Of a stretch of 64,000 nucleotides of DNA, positions 45,961 to 57,900 are shown piece after piece. The notes beneath the pieces are model-generated. The model was given only the letters and a program-made list of their open reading frames with translations, was not told the origin of the DNA and ran no database searches. The stretch comes from Gnetum montanum (lineage: Eukaryota > Streptophyta > Gnetopsida > Gnetales > Gnetaceae). The stretch covers positions 680,837 to 744,836 of the forward strand of contig MNCI01011128.1 of the NCBI GenBank assembly GCA_015680685.1, in the 5' to 3' direction. The position numbers and the translations under genes are program-made. How positions within the stretch are numbered: the first letter of the stretch is position 1; each line of letters opens with the position of its first letter.

Positions 45961-46393
45961 TTTTTACATTGAAAAATATGAGAAATAGAGAGTTAGAGCA
46001 GAAACTTGAGATCATTAGAGAGCCAAAAAGGCCATGAACATGATGGTTTTCTTGAAGAGGGTTTAGATGACATACAAAAAGGAGTTTTAGCTAAAAAATT
46101 AATTTAAAGGAGTAGTGCCATTAAGGAGTGCATAGCTAGATGCAACCGATGGAGAATGCAGAAGGTTGGAATGCACAAATGCCTAAGGATAGAAAATTAA
46201 GTAATTGAACCAAGAGAAATGCATGTTGATCCTCAAAAAAAAGGGTCAGTGAGCCTCATGGTTGATTAATGATTATGGAAAGTTAAGGACCTAATCCTAG
46301 AAGAATCTACCTAAGAATTTGGACATATCAAACTAAGACATTAAACAAAACATGGAAAGTTGAGAGTGAGGTGAATTATGGAAGGCATAGATG

Positions 46394-46445
<52 letters not shown>

Positions 46446-47400
46446 GGAGTTTCATATCATGGTCACATGAAGTCCCTTTTGGATTCTATGGTTAAATGAT
46501 CCGATAAAGTCCATCCTTAGTCTAGATTAAAACTAGTCACTTCCAGTGACTTTGCATCGATAATCTAAGAAAAAACCACCTCCTCAAGACACAAGAATGC
46601 TCCCATAGATTAATCACCATTCCTAGAAGAGAAGGAAAGAGAAGCAGAAAGTGAGATGGGCTTTAGTTAAAGAGGATCTTTAGGCATGGGTAACATGTCT
46701 TTCTAGTCCCATAACTAGTTTTTGTAGCTCGTTATTGAGTGTAAGGGTTGTGCTTTAAATTCCCATCATTGTTTGTTTGAATTTTACATTTTTATGGATT
46801 TTTGGATGGGAACCACACCATGCAAATAATTTAACTTCCTTTTATTGGTTGATAGTGAAAAGATAAAAAATCCATGAAAACACTCATGCATTCAAGAGGG
46901 TAGGGAAGTATAAAGAGCATTAAATCCCCTTGAATTCACATCCGTGTCAATCCATTTAATGCTTTTCAAGTTTGGAAACTACCAAGGTCACAAGCTCATT
47001 AAATTTTTTATTAAGGAAGGAACCTCATATGTCCAAAACTAAGAAGACCATAGAGATTTGTGGATGGGTGGATGACATGGACTCATTGCCTCTTCCATGA
47101 AAAAGAAGATATGTCTTAGTTATTAATACAAAAATTCAAAGATAGAATTTAGACATTAGTTATTAAAAACATGAAATATAAACCACCACCAATAGTAGCT
47201 ATAGCAACACTATGCTTTGTTGACAATAAAGAAAAAGAAAACAAACATAAGAAAAACTAAACAAAAATAAAGTAAAATATAAAAGAAATTGTAAAATATT
47301 CAAGAAAGATAAAATGTACTAAAGATGATGTAAAATAAAAAATGTGAAAAACATGAAAAAATGAAAAACTAATGAGCCAATTTGTATGATTAGCATGGAT
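45961..47400 (-). other. untranslated tract and A/T-rich stretch of element D
   Basis: It aligns with B 24826-26330 on the opposite strand. It includes a GA dinucleotide repeat of about 44 bp at 46398-46441, absent from B, and the A-rich run 47210-47380. No gene seen. Confidence 0.65.
46398..46441. repeat. (GA)n microsatellite
   Basis: About 22 uninterrupted GA units in element D; B lacks it at the equivalent place. Confidence 0.95.
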
Positions 47401-47518
47401 GGCCATCTCCTCCATGATTGAGTTGGAAGGAAGAGATCCAAAATATTGAGTGTGCTTGTCCATCAGAGGAGGTGTTGTGGTCATTGGATCTCTTAGGCTT
47501 ATGAAAAGGCTTAACTTG
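47401..47518 (-). pseudogene. end of D pol, separated by element C
   Basis: The minus strand carries SDGHTHSIF and the GDGHPC-like tail that in B lies at 24720-24800. It is the last part of pol, cut from the rest (56870-57900) by C. Confidence 0.7.
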
Positions 47519-47523
47519 TTGTG
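47519..47523. repeat. target site duplication TTGTG, left copy (element C)
   Basis: Identical to 56865-56869. Confidence 0.92.
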
Positions 47524-49524
47524 TGAAACACCACAAAAATTTCAGCAACACTTCCAGACAACTTCAGAGCCTCTGAAGCAGCTTCAAATAACCCACCATG
47601 GAGTAAGCAAGGTCTCCCTGGGGCCCACAGATCATGATGGAAAGTCTTGGTGTCAAGAATCATTAGTTTCAAGGTCAAAAGGTGCAATTTTGGCTAAGTA
47701 CATTGTGCTTACACTGCATAGCGTAAGGCCAGCGTAACCAATTTTTGTAGCCCCATAATCGAGTCCAAACAGGCCGATTTTGGGCACTTGGACCCTCCTC
47801 AAGCATCATCGGAGTCCCTAGCACCTCCCAGCATCCAAAACCATGAAATTTGAGCTCAAAAATCACCATTTTTAGGCCATTTTCAGTTTCATACGCTGGG
47901 GTTACAGTTTCATACGCTGCACAACGTATGAACAGCGTAACCAAGCAAAAATGGGACAAAACAGACATTTTCAGGTAGCATCTTCAACATTTGAGCATCC
48001 CCCAGGGACAAGCAGCATTCGTACATGTTCACAAGCTTCAAAAAATTTAGTTTTGGGCTTCAAAGTGTCATTTTTAGTTTCATACGCTGGGGTTATATTT
48101 TCATACGCTGCACAACGTATGAACAGTGTAACAAACCCAAACAGGCCCAAAATGACAGCCAAACAGAGTCAAACTTTGCATCCAAGCCACCCTAGAGAGC
48201 AAGCAGTAGTTAGGCAACATCAAACAGGAATTAGCATACAAAAATGAGCTCAAAACAGGGTAGAAACACTTGGTTACATTGGGGTTACAGTTTCATACAT
48301 TGCACAACGTAATGCCCAATGTAATCAACGAAAATAGGGCCAAAATGACATCCAAATCAGCCCAAATTTGGCACACAGAACCCTCAGGACCATGGCATGT
48401 AGATCCACTCTAAAAATGGGTCTCACTGGTTAAAAATGGGTTTAAAATGCACTATTTTCAGGTCATATGCTGTTAGTTACACTGGCATGCTTCCAGCAGC
48501 GTAAACACTTTCATACGCTAGATGTTAGATGCTGGACGCCAAACGTTGATGCCAGAATAGGCTGCACACACATCAAAGCCAGATCCACGCATGCTAGAGG
48601 CTTTGGCAGCCCAAAAATAGTACAGAACTGTAGATCCGAAGGCCAAACACCTAGATCCACCCTTGTACATTAACATTTGTTACATTTTTGACATTTTCAA
48701 TGTTTCAAGTTCTTACACTGGGCATTACACACGCCAGCATAAGAGATATTGGATGCTGCACTGTACATTGTAACAATTTCTATGCATTCTGGTCAAAATG
48801 GTCACATGTGTCACCTGATCCGCATTTCCCGCATCCGGTAACCATGGATCTCCCACACAGATCCGAATCCCATGCTCAAACCTGCATAAATACCCCGATC
48901 TCACACTAAATCGGGGTTGGCAATTTTGGGGTATCAAGATCTAGAAGGTTGGAAAATTTGATCACAGAGCATCCTGTAGACTTAGTACACTGAACATTCC
49001 AGACAACATTTCATATGCTAGGCATCAGACTTGGTTACGCTGAGAAAGGGAAATCTTGGTCACGCTATAGAACCTGCAACCAGAAACTTGTATTCCTTAG
49101 CATCCATTCACATCCATCGGGGCTAACGTCTGACTGGTGGTAATCAGAAACTATGTTTTATTGGTGCATCTTGTAATCATTTGTAATACACATTATTTAC
49201 ATTTTTGCTAGCCAATTTTTAGTTTTCACACTGTTTGCATCGTTTACTTTGTTTTCACCGTTTACCATTTACATTTGTTACGTCTATTACGCTTGTTTGC
49301 ATTCTATTTTCACCGTTTGCATTTTTTTACACATAACCCAGCACCATCGCAATTGTGTGTGCTTGGGGAAGTTCTTGTTTGATTTGTGTGTAGACCATCC
49401 AAGGTAATCTACCTTCTTTTTTTTCTAGCAGGCCCTCGGGTGAAGGCAGGGTCTTATTGTTTTGTCCGTAGATCTCTTAGCGTCCATTCATTCCAGCCTC
49501 TCGCTAATGATTTCAGATGGTACA
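47524..49524 (+). repeat. 5' LTR of element C
   Basis: 2001 bp, TGAAACACCAC to GATGGTACA. About 11 differences from the 3' LTR in the first 137 bp by eye. CATAAATACC at 48885-48894 is the likely TATA box. CATACGCTG/CAGCGTATG inverted repeats recur (47911-47930, 48092-48122, 48290-48312). Confidence 0.94.
48885..48894 (+). promoter_or_regulatory. TATA-like box in C 5' LTR
   Basis: CTGCATAAATACCCCG, conserved in the 3' LTR at 56243-56252 and similar in context to the A LTR TATA (AAATACCCC). Confidence 0.6.
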
Positions 49525-49530
49525 ATAAAT

Positions 49531-49549
49531 TGACGCTAGAAGGAGGGCC
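49531..49549 (+). other. primer binding site of element C (tRNA-Asn type)
   Basis: TGACGCTAGAAGGAGGGCC, six bases after the LTR end; one base from the complement of plant tRNA-Asn 3' end as I recall it. Confidence 0.8.
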
Positions 49550-49570
49550 ACTTCTGTTTGCATTCTATTT

Positions 49571-49877
49571 CAGTGTTCACATGCTGGACACTTAGACAAA
49601 TTTTCAGTGTTCACATGCTGGACACTTAGACAAATTTTCAGTGCTCACACGCTGGACACTTAGACAAATTTTCAGTGTTCACACACTGGACACTTAGACA
49701 AATTTTCAGTGTTCACACACTGGACACTTAGACAAATTTTTAGTGTTCACACGTTGGACACTTAGAAAAATTTTTAGTGTTCACACGCTGGACACTTTGA
49801 AAAATTTTCAGTGTTCACACACTGGACACTTAGATAAATTTTCAGTGTTCACACGCTGGACACTTAGACAAATTTTT
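49571..49877. repeat. 34-bp tandem repeat, nine copies, in C leader
   Basis: Units of CAGTGTTCACACGCTGGACA plus CTTAGACAAATTTT, head to tail, with one unit of 35 bp. A looser continuation with CATGCTGGATAGTTAGTCAT words runs to about 49990. Confidence 0.95.
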
Positions 49878-50140
49878 AGTATTCATACGCTGCAGTTGGT
49901 CATGCTGGATAGTTAGTCATGTTGTAGTTGGTTACGCTGGACAGTTAGTCACGCTGTAGTTAGTCACGTTGTAGACTTGTCATGTTGCACATGCTGCACC
50001 CTCAGCCCAGACCACACATTGCACTTGTTGCCTTGTCCATACGCTTCCCAATCACACATCACCATGGAGTCTTCCCAGATCTCCAACACACATGCCACGT
50101 AATCCTCACACAAGAACAATATAACTACATATGTGTGAAG
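49878..50140 (+). other. rest of the C leader
   Basis: Degenerate GTTAGTCACGCTGTAGTT repeats to about 49990, then about 150 bp without visible features before gag. Confidence 0.5.
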
Positions 50141-52539
50141 ATTCAAGCCAACCTTCCCATTGACCACATAGAGAAGGAAGCAAAATGAAAATTTGAGTGC
50201 ATATACATGGGGGGTCATGAATTCACTCCCTCAGCATATGACATCATCCCCCTTTCTAAGCCCCAACATCGACTCATCTTCCAGCTCCTTATGGCAAAGA
50301 GCCAAAACTCATGGTGATCCACTGAGGAGCCCCAAAACTAGGACGAGGAAGATGACTTTGCGGCATAATCTGAACATGAGGATTCATATTACACCCTCAC
50401 TCCTCGTGCCTACGTGAACTCATCATTCCACCCTTGCATGGGACAGATGACCCCTCACCAAGTGTCAATGAGCACACAAGCATCAATATCCCGACAAAGA
50501 TTACCCACGTCCATCTCCACCCAGTACATACCGCACGTGCAAACACATGGAGCCCCTTTCATCACTTCATCTCTACACATCCAGGGTGTTACTTCATAGT
50601 TTGTGGCTAGGCAAGAAACCATACCCCTTGTTTAACAACACTCACTTCAACGTGCCACACCCCGCAACCACAACTTTGAACGTTGCTCCACAGCAACAAA
50701 TAATAACACAACAATCTCCCCAACCAACTGACCTGCCTACTGCCGAAGAGTGGGCAAAAGCTAAACAAATGATGCAAGTGTTAGCTGAAGAGGTAAAGCA
50801 CCTCAAAATGGTAAACACTAAACAAGTTAAAGTACTGGACTTCTACCAAGATGATCTAATTAGCTCTTTAGTACCACCATTAGCTTTACCCAAGGGAATC
50901 ACACTTCCACAGTTAACCAAGTACAACGGGAAGGGAGACCCGAACGCTCACTTGGTAACATTCTGATCAAAGACCCTATTGCTTCAAGCTTGGCCCCATA
51001 TAATCCTACGCATGTTCACCATGTCCCTAACGATAGTGCCCTAGACTGGTACCGAGCCCTACCACGTAACTCCATATCCTCTTTGGAGGATCTGTTACCT
51101 CAGTTCATCACCCAGTTTAAGTATAACCTCAAGCCTGAGGCCACACTAGATACTCTGATACAGGTGAAACAAGCACCGCTTGAACCTATACAAAAATTCA
51201 TCCAAAGATGGAGTGCTGCACTCAACGAACTTCATGAGCCCATCTCGAAACGTATTTGCTTATGATTCTGAAGGAAGCCATGAATGACTTCATTAAGTCA
51301 AAACTGTACTACCTAAGTGCTCAAACATTGAGCCAAGCCTTCACGTAGATCAAGAACATTGAACAAGCTGCACAAACTAGTAATGATCCTTCCTATGTGG
51401 CTTACAAGAACCAACACATTGCCAAACAATAGACAACAATGGAAACTGTAGTCGCAAGCACAAAAACAACTAACACCAGTACCAACCCACCTGCAACAAT
51501 AGGGGCCACCCCAAGGCCCAACTTTCAGTGCAAGGATCGCTCTAAGTATACGCCGCTACCCACGCGACCCTCTGAACTACTAGAGAAACTCCTCAAAACT
51601 GGACAAATCCAATACAAACAAGTAGCGGAGAATGCCCATCGATGATAAGATAGGTACTGCAAGCTACTAAGGAACCCCACCTTAGTAGCACCAAATGAGC
51701 CCCCATCTCATGGCACTTCAAGTTAGATCATTCTATCACTACCACCAGATGTCTGGTCATAATACCGACAACTACCATGCCTTACAGGATGTTCTTCAGA
51801 CAATGATAGAATCGGACCAACTCAACATCAACACCCTGAGTCAACCTAGCACAGATGATGCCTCCTATGTCATAAACTCCATTAGCATAGGAAGCAAGCC
51901 CAAACTTGTGTGGCACCCTTTCGTGATCCATATGCCTCTCAGCAAGGCAAAAATCCCCTCCAACTCCATGAGCAAGAGGCCTCCCATTGTCATCTTGGTG
52001 CCACCTCGAGAACCTGCAAAACCTTTTGTGGTCAAAGCACCATCGCAATTGTCTACTAAGATGTTAAACTAGCATGATGCACCAACCACAACCGCAAAGA
52101 AACCTTTTGTCATTAAGGTGCCATAACAAGCTAGTTAAACACCAACGACTCCTTCCAAACTACCATTTGTCATAAAGGTGCCACCACGCGATGGCCCCTC
52201 ACCTATCCAAAGCCCAACCGTAGGCAATGTATCAATCTCTTCTCCCTCAAGAGTCAACCTTGCCAACAACATGGGTAAGCCTACCAAATGGTAGCAGAAG
52301 AGGAAAAACGAACAATGAACAACATGCACAGTGGAAGCAAAGGCCACACCAAGAAAGCAACAATCGAACGCTGGGGCCCCTGCCCCTAATCTCAAGCAAA
52401 CCAGGCCCAAGCCCTCTATGCAAGAGGCCCATCCCTCAACCCATATGAAGGAAGCCAAAGCCAACACAACAACCAACAACATAGACTTTGTAGCTGCACT
52501 AGCCCAGGTAAAATAAACGCTCAAAAAAAGAACACAACG
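50141..52539 (+). pseudogene. gag of element C
   Basis: By alignment with A, gag should start at 50141, where the ATG is ATT, followed by QANLPIDHIEKEAK. Core: VLDFYQDDLISSLVPPLALP, LTKYNGKGDPNAHLVTF (to 50966), then a frame change and ALDWYRALPRNSISSLEDLL, QFITQFKYNLKPEATLDTL, PLEPIQKFIQRWSAALNELH (50990-51265), then RPNFQCKDRSKYTPLPTRPS (51520-51600), where the second Cys of CxxC is Arg. A Pro-rich tail carries repeated PFVIKVPP units (51960-52200). Less decayed than A gag. Confidence 0.88.
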
Positions 52540-53463
52540 ATGAGCTTGTACGACCTGGTCATGACTTCAACTGCTCACCGCGAAGCCTTGGCTCAAACGT
52601 TAGCATCCATTCCTGTTATAGAGGACATCCCCACAAACAAGGAATCCATCCATGCAATGATTTTACAACACACACAATGAGAATTGGGTTCAAACACCTT
52701 AACCTTCCACGACGATGCAGTTAAAGTCAACTCCAAATGAGGGGAGGTCACAACAGCTCCATTTTCGATTAGTGTATGTGTTGGGAAATGTACCATTCGT
52801 AGAGTGCATGTTGATGATGGTGTGACAAAAAACATAGCTTTATACTCCGTCATCAACAAACTAGGCATGGCAGACGAGATCATGCCAATGAAAACCACGT
52901 GTTTAAAATCCTTCAACGGATCACGTGTCACAGTTAAGGGCACAATCAACTTAGCCTTTGTGGTAGAAGAACAATTCCCCACCAGTGCAGATTTCACTAT
53001 CATAGAAGAGATGCCAAGTTTCAACATGATTCTTGGCAGACCTTGGCTAGCCCAACAATGGGCCATTTCCTCACTGATACATTAAGAAATCCACCTTCCA
53101 TACGAAGGGGGACAAGTCATCATACATGGTGATAACACTCCCTTTCAAGCCATCCACAACATAGACATGTCACAAGTCTTGAAAGAAGAGTCTCTTGATG
53201 GAACACCCATGGCAACAAATGCAACACCTAGAGCTAAAACGCCCGAACAAGTGGTAAAAACCGAAAGCCTCCGAGAGCAACCAAAACCTAGCACGCCTCC
53301 TAGACCACATCTGGCTAGGAAACAACTACATGATCAAGGCTCCCCTACAACCAAAAACACGTCTGATCCCTACCCATTCTTCACCTTTGTTCATTGTCCA
53401 TACTTCATCTTCATTTGCATTGTACTAGCTTACACGTTTACATGCGGCCTGAAAAGGCCTTAA
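52540..53463 (+). pseudogene. protease of element C with C-terminal tail
   Basis: It starts MSLYDLVMTSTAHREALAQT at 52540. Active-site segment RRVHVDDGVTKNIALYSVIN (from 52798), flap region LKSFNGSRVTVKGTINLAFV, and SFNMILGRPWLAQQ near the end, the second conserved protease motif. The open frame from 52804 to 53083 is intact. The stretch 53088-53463 is a hydrophilic tail with KTPEQVVKTESLREQPKP and a short hydrophobic run (HCPYFIFICIVLAYTF), which could be a membrane segment or chance. It ends in the repeat array. Confidence 0.85.
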
Positions 53464-53960
53464 ACTAGCCTATGGCCCAAAAAGGCCTTAAACTAACACA
53501 CGATCCAAAAGGCCCTAAACTATTGCTTTTCGCATTATTTTCTATTTTTCTTGTGCATTTAGGTTCTATTTTCAACAGTTACTACTTGACATTGTGTTCT
53601 CTAGTTTCTTCTTTTGCAGGATCACCTAGACGTACGTGCATGCATCCACACATCGTCCTGGCATCATGACGGTAAACTGATACCACAGAATGTCCTGGTG
53701 TTATGATGATAAACTGACATCACAAAGCTTTTTCTGAAATGACAATAAACTAGCACTCATCCAGCATGACATTAAATTGCCACACTCATCTGCTAGAGTT
53801 TGCTAAGACTATAAACTAGGATGCCTCTTCATAGTCTGCCAAGACTATAAAGTAGCATAGCACCGTCCACTACAACGATAAAATGGCAACGTCCAACAAG
53901 TTATGACATAAAAATAACCCACGATAGTCTGCTAAGACTATAAACTAGCAACATCTTCAT
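53440..53960 (+). repeat. AGGCCTTAAACTAG and GCTAAGACTATAAACTAG arrays of C
   Basis: Three GGCC-AAAAGGCC-TTAAACT units at 53440-53540, then about eight TAAACTAG or TAAACTGAC-containing units to 53960. In A the same two arrays are separated by about 5 kb holding the antisense gene; here they are about 0.12 kb apart. Confidence 0.75.
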
Positions 53961-54961
53961 TGGCCTACAGATCTATTGCTGCATTTGACTGCCTGTGCTC
54001 ATCAAAGCCTGCTGCATAAAACTGATGCTGTTCAACACTCCGTTTGCCTGAAACTCCATTCCGACAACTACATTTATTCTGAAGTGTTTCAGCTAACATC
54101 ACTTGTGGTTTTCTTGTCCTCTTGGAGTTGTGTCTATAGGATGACACTTTGAGGTGTTCGCACATAGATGCATTTCATCACAGCGACAAGGCACCACATT
54201 GTTCCTAATGCCCATAACTCGGTTCATCAAACCATTCACAAGTACATTTCCTCACTCCTGATACACCCCTCAGTTACACCCCCTAATACATCCCATTCAT
54301 CCCCAAAATTTTGGACGTGTTGTTGATCACTGTAACTCTCTAACTAGTGGAAACACAAAATGATGCATAGCACATGACACAAGCATGATTACAAAACTGA
54401 TAGCAAGCTCTTTCGAAAAAAAAAGAGACAAACATAACAAAAAAAAGAGAGTAAAAAAACCAAAAGAGAAAAATGCATCACAAGGCTGTTGGCTCTTCCC
54501 ACAAACATCCCAAGTGGGAAGGAAATTGTGTTAAAGGAAACACTCGTGTCTCAAATGCTCATGTTGCATCTCGTTGCATGGCTTTGGTAGTCAACAATGA
54601 GTTCCCTTAAACATAGCACATGGGTCTCATTTCTCCAAATGATGCACTTCCTCACCACGTGGATTTGGCAGTTCACAACAGGTTCCCTTAAACATATCAC
54701 AAGGGTCCTGTTTCTCCAAAGAACGCACTCCCCATGCCTTGGTTCCAAGTCCACTAGAAACTAGCTATTGACAAGGACCAACATGACTTGTTCACATGAG
54801 AGCACCCCTCTCTGCATTCCCCCTCCTAGTCACAATCCCATGTACTTTGGAAACATGGTGCGATGACATCTGGCCAATGGCCAACAGAAAGTGTTGGATG
54901 CCAAGTTGACTGTGGTGTTTTTTACTTATTTGTCGATGCCTCTTAGGTAGATTCCTCCAGG
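53961..54961 (+). other. C tail between the arrays and the 3' LTR
   Basis: No coding frame. It contains an A-rich run (54415-54475) and a two-copy tandem repeat of about 80 bp (54575-54735, GGTTCCCTTAAACATA and TTTCTCCAAA words in both copies). Nothing of pol is present. Confidence 0.6.
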
Positions 54962-54981
54962 CATCAACAAAGAGGGGCTAA
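54962..54981 (+). other. polypurine tract of element C
   Basis: CAACAAAGAGGGGCTAA directly before the 3' LTR. Confidence 0.75.
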
Positions 54982-56864
54982 TGAAACACCACAAAAATTT
55001 TAGCAACACTTCCAGACAACTTCAGAGCCTCTGAAGCAACTTCAAACAACCCACCATGGAGCAAGCAAGGTTCCCCTGGGTCCCACAGATCATGATGACA
55101 AGTCTCGATGTCAAGAATGATCAGTTTCAAGGTCAAAAGATGCAATTTTGGCTAAGTACACTATGCTTACACTACACAGCGTAAGGCCAGCGTAACCAAT
55201 TTTTGTAGCCCCATAATTGAGTCCAAATAGGCTGATTTTGGGCACCTGGATCCTCCTCGAGCATCACTAGAGTTCCCATCACCTCCCAACATCCAAAACC
55301 ATGAAATTTGAGCTCAAAAATCATCTTTTTTGGGACATTTTCAGTTTCATACGCTGGGGTTACAGTTTCATACGCTGCACAGCGTATGAACAGTGTAACC
55401 AAGAAAAAATGGGACAAAACAGGCATTTTCAGGTAGCATCTTCAACATCTGAGCATCCCCCAGGGACAGTCAGCATAACAAACCCAAACAGGCCCAAAAT
55501 GATAGCCAAACAAAGTCAAAATTTGCATCTAGGCCACCCTGGAGAGCAGGCAGTAGTCAGGAAACATCAAACAGGAATCAGTGTACAAAAATGAGCTCAA
55601 AATAGGGTAGAAACACTTGGTTATGATGGGGTTACAGTTTCATACGCTGCACAGTGTAATGCCTAGCGTAATTAACCAAAACAGGGCTAAAATGACATCC
55701 AAATTAGCCCAAATTTGGCACACAGAACCCTCATGACCCATAGGATGAAAATCCACTCTGAAAATGGGTCTCATTGGTCAAAATAGGTTTAAAATGCATT
55801 ATTTTCAGGTCATACGCTGTTAGTTATGCTGGCATGCTTCCAGCAGTGTAAACCCAGCGTAAGCACTTTCATATGTTGGACGCTGGATGCTGGACGCTAG
55901 ACGCTGATGCCATAACAAGCTGCACACACATCAGAGCTAGATCCATGCATGCTAGAGGCTTTGGCAGCCCAAAAATAGCACAGAAATATAGATCCAGAGG
56001 CTAGAAACCCAGATCCACGCTTGTACATTAACATTTGTTGCATTTTTGACATTTTCAGTATTTCAAGTTCTTATGCTGGGGATTACGCATGCCAGCATAA
56101 GAGATCTTGGACGTTGCATTGTACATTGTAACAATTTCTATGCATTTCGATCAAAACAGTCACATGTGTTACCTGATCCGCATTTCCCGCATCCAATAAC
56201 CATGGATCTCCCACACAGATCCGAATCCTGCACTCAAACCTGCATAAATACCCCGATCTCACACTAAATCGAGGTTGGAAATTTTGAGGCATCAAGATCT
56301 AGAAGGCTAGAAAATTTGATCACAAAGCATCCTGTACACTTTGTATGTTGAACATTCCAGGCAACATTTCATATGCTGGGCATCAGAGTTGGTTATGCTG
56401 AGCAAGGGAAATCTTGGTCATGCTGCAGAACTTGCAACCAGAAACCTGTATTCCCCAGCATCCATTCACATCCATCTGGGCTAATGTCTAACTAGCGGTA
56501 ATCCAAAACTATGTTTGACCAGTGCACATTGAAATCATTTGTAATACACATTGTTTACATTTTTGCCAGCCAATTTTCAGTTTTAACATAGTTTGCATCG
56601 TTTACTTTTTTTTCACCATTTACCGTTTACATTTGTTATGCCTGTTACGCTTGTTTGCATTTGTTTATACATAACCCAGTGCCATCAAAATTGCGTACAC
56701 TTGGGGAAGTCCTTGTTTGATCTATGTGCAGACCATCTAAGGGACTCTGCCTTAGTTGATTTTTCCAGCAGGCCCTCAGGTGAAGGAAGGGTCTTACTAT
56801 TTCGTCCGTAGATCTCTCAGTGTCTATTCATTCCAGCCTCTTGTCGATGATTTCAGATGGTACA
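54982..56864 (+). repeat. 3' LTR of element C
   Basis: 1883 bp, TGAAACACCAC to GATGGTACA. It lacks about 100 bp present in the 5' copy near 48020-48120. The inverted repeat CATACGCTGCACAGCGTATG at 55369-55388 is perfect here. Confidence 0.94.
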
Positions 56865-56869
56865 TTGTG
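56865..56869. repeat. target site duplication TTGTG, right copy (element C)
   Basis: Matches 47519-47523. Confidence 0.92.
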
Positions 56870-57900
56870 TATTAACTAGTAGTTTCTTAATTGGGCTTTT
56901 AGGTTTATAGATCAACATGGCCCCAGAAGGAATGGTTTCATAGATGATGTAAGGTCCTTCTCACAACATTTGGAACTTAGTTCTTTAAGGTATATGTGTG
57001 GGGTTCTACCAAAGGGTCTTGTCTCCTAGTTGAAATTTTACCTTCCTTATTTTAAGATCATGACATTGCTTGTTTGTGCACTTCCTTCAAGGATAGGGCC
57101 ACCAATCGATTCTCATCTAGCATGTTAAGGTTGACCAGTCTCTCTTTTTGTGCTAGGCTAAGATCAAGGTTAAGGTCACAAGCTATTGAAAGTGTATGGA
57201 GCTCAGATTGAATATGAAGATTTGGTAGTTTTCTATACACTAGATCATAGGGAGAATAGCCTATAGGGAGTTTTTAGGTTGAGCAGTAGGCTCAAAGGGC
57301 ATCATTAAGTTTAGTGGTCTAATCTCTCCTATATTTGCTAATTTTTCTTGTGAAGATCTTAGTGATCTTCCTATTCATAACCTTAGATTGACCATTGGCT
57401 TGGGGGGTGGTAAGTTGTTGTTAATTTATGTTCTACCCCCAAGCATTGCATAAGTTTTTAAAAGGTGGTGCTTGTAAAATGAGTATCATTATCAGAAATT
57501 AGTGCACATGGCATCCCAAACCTGTTTACAACATTTTGTTGTACATATTGAACAACTGTAGAGGATGTACAGTTGGTGATGGTTGCTACTTCTACCCATT
57601 TTGTATAATAGTCAATAGCAACTATGATGTATGCCTTTTCATTCAACATGGGTGTGATGGAATTCACGAAGTCAATGTAGATGTCAAAGGGCTCTAGTGG
57701 TTGGATCCACTATTTAGGTTTGTCGATACGAGCAGTCATTCCACCATCACATTTTTAGCATTCACAAGAGTGAAGAAATTAATGAACATCCCTAAAGACT
57801 GTTGGCCAATAATACCATGCCATTAGGATCTTAATGATCATGCATCTCCTAGCGTAGTTTTCCCCAAAAGGGCCCTAATGAGCATCCTGGAGGATGTGTA
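56870..57900 (-). pseudogene. integrase of element D
   Basis: From high to low coordinate: zinc-domain remnants near 57750-57800, INSITPMLNEKAYIIVAIDYYTKWVEVATI (57667-57580), FGMPCALISDNDTHF with the second Asp (57515-57480), QANGQSKVMNRKIT near 57370-57400, where the catalytic Glu is Lys, then LVYRKLPNLHIQSELHTLSI (57240) and the C-terminal strand region with PHTYLKEL. The Lys is shared with B. Its last part is beyond C. Confidence 0.88.

Larger units (their letters stand above)
47524..56864 (+). mobile_element. pol-less Tat-lineage element C, 9.3 kb
   Basis: Plus strand: 5' LTR (47524-49524), tRNA-Asn-type primer site, leader with 34-bp repeats, gag, protease, two TAAACTAG-type arrays, tail, polypurine tract, 3' LTR (54982-56864). 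No RT, RNase H or integrase is present. It shares LTR ends, gag, protease and arrays with A, so it is a non-autonomous member of the same family. Perfect TTGTG duplications flank it. Confidence 0.94.

Noticed and set aside
49571-49877. A CRISPR-like array of 34-bp repeats.
   Set aside because: Units are directly head to tail with no unique spacers, within a retrotransposon leader in plant DNA.
53395-53450. A transmembrane segment indicating an envelope-like function in C.
   Set aside because: A single hydrophobic run at the end of a decayed tail, not found in A; too weak to call.
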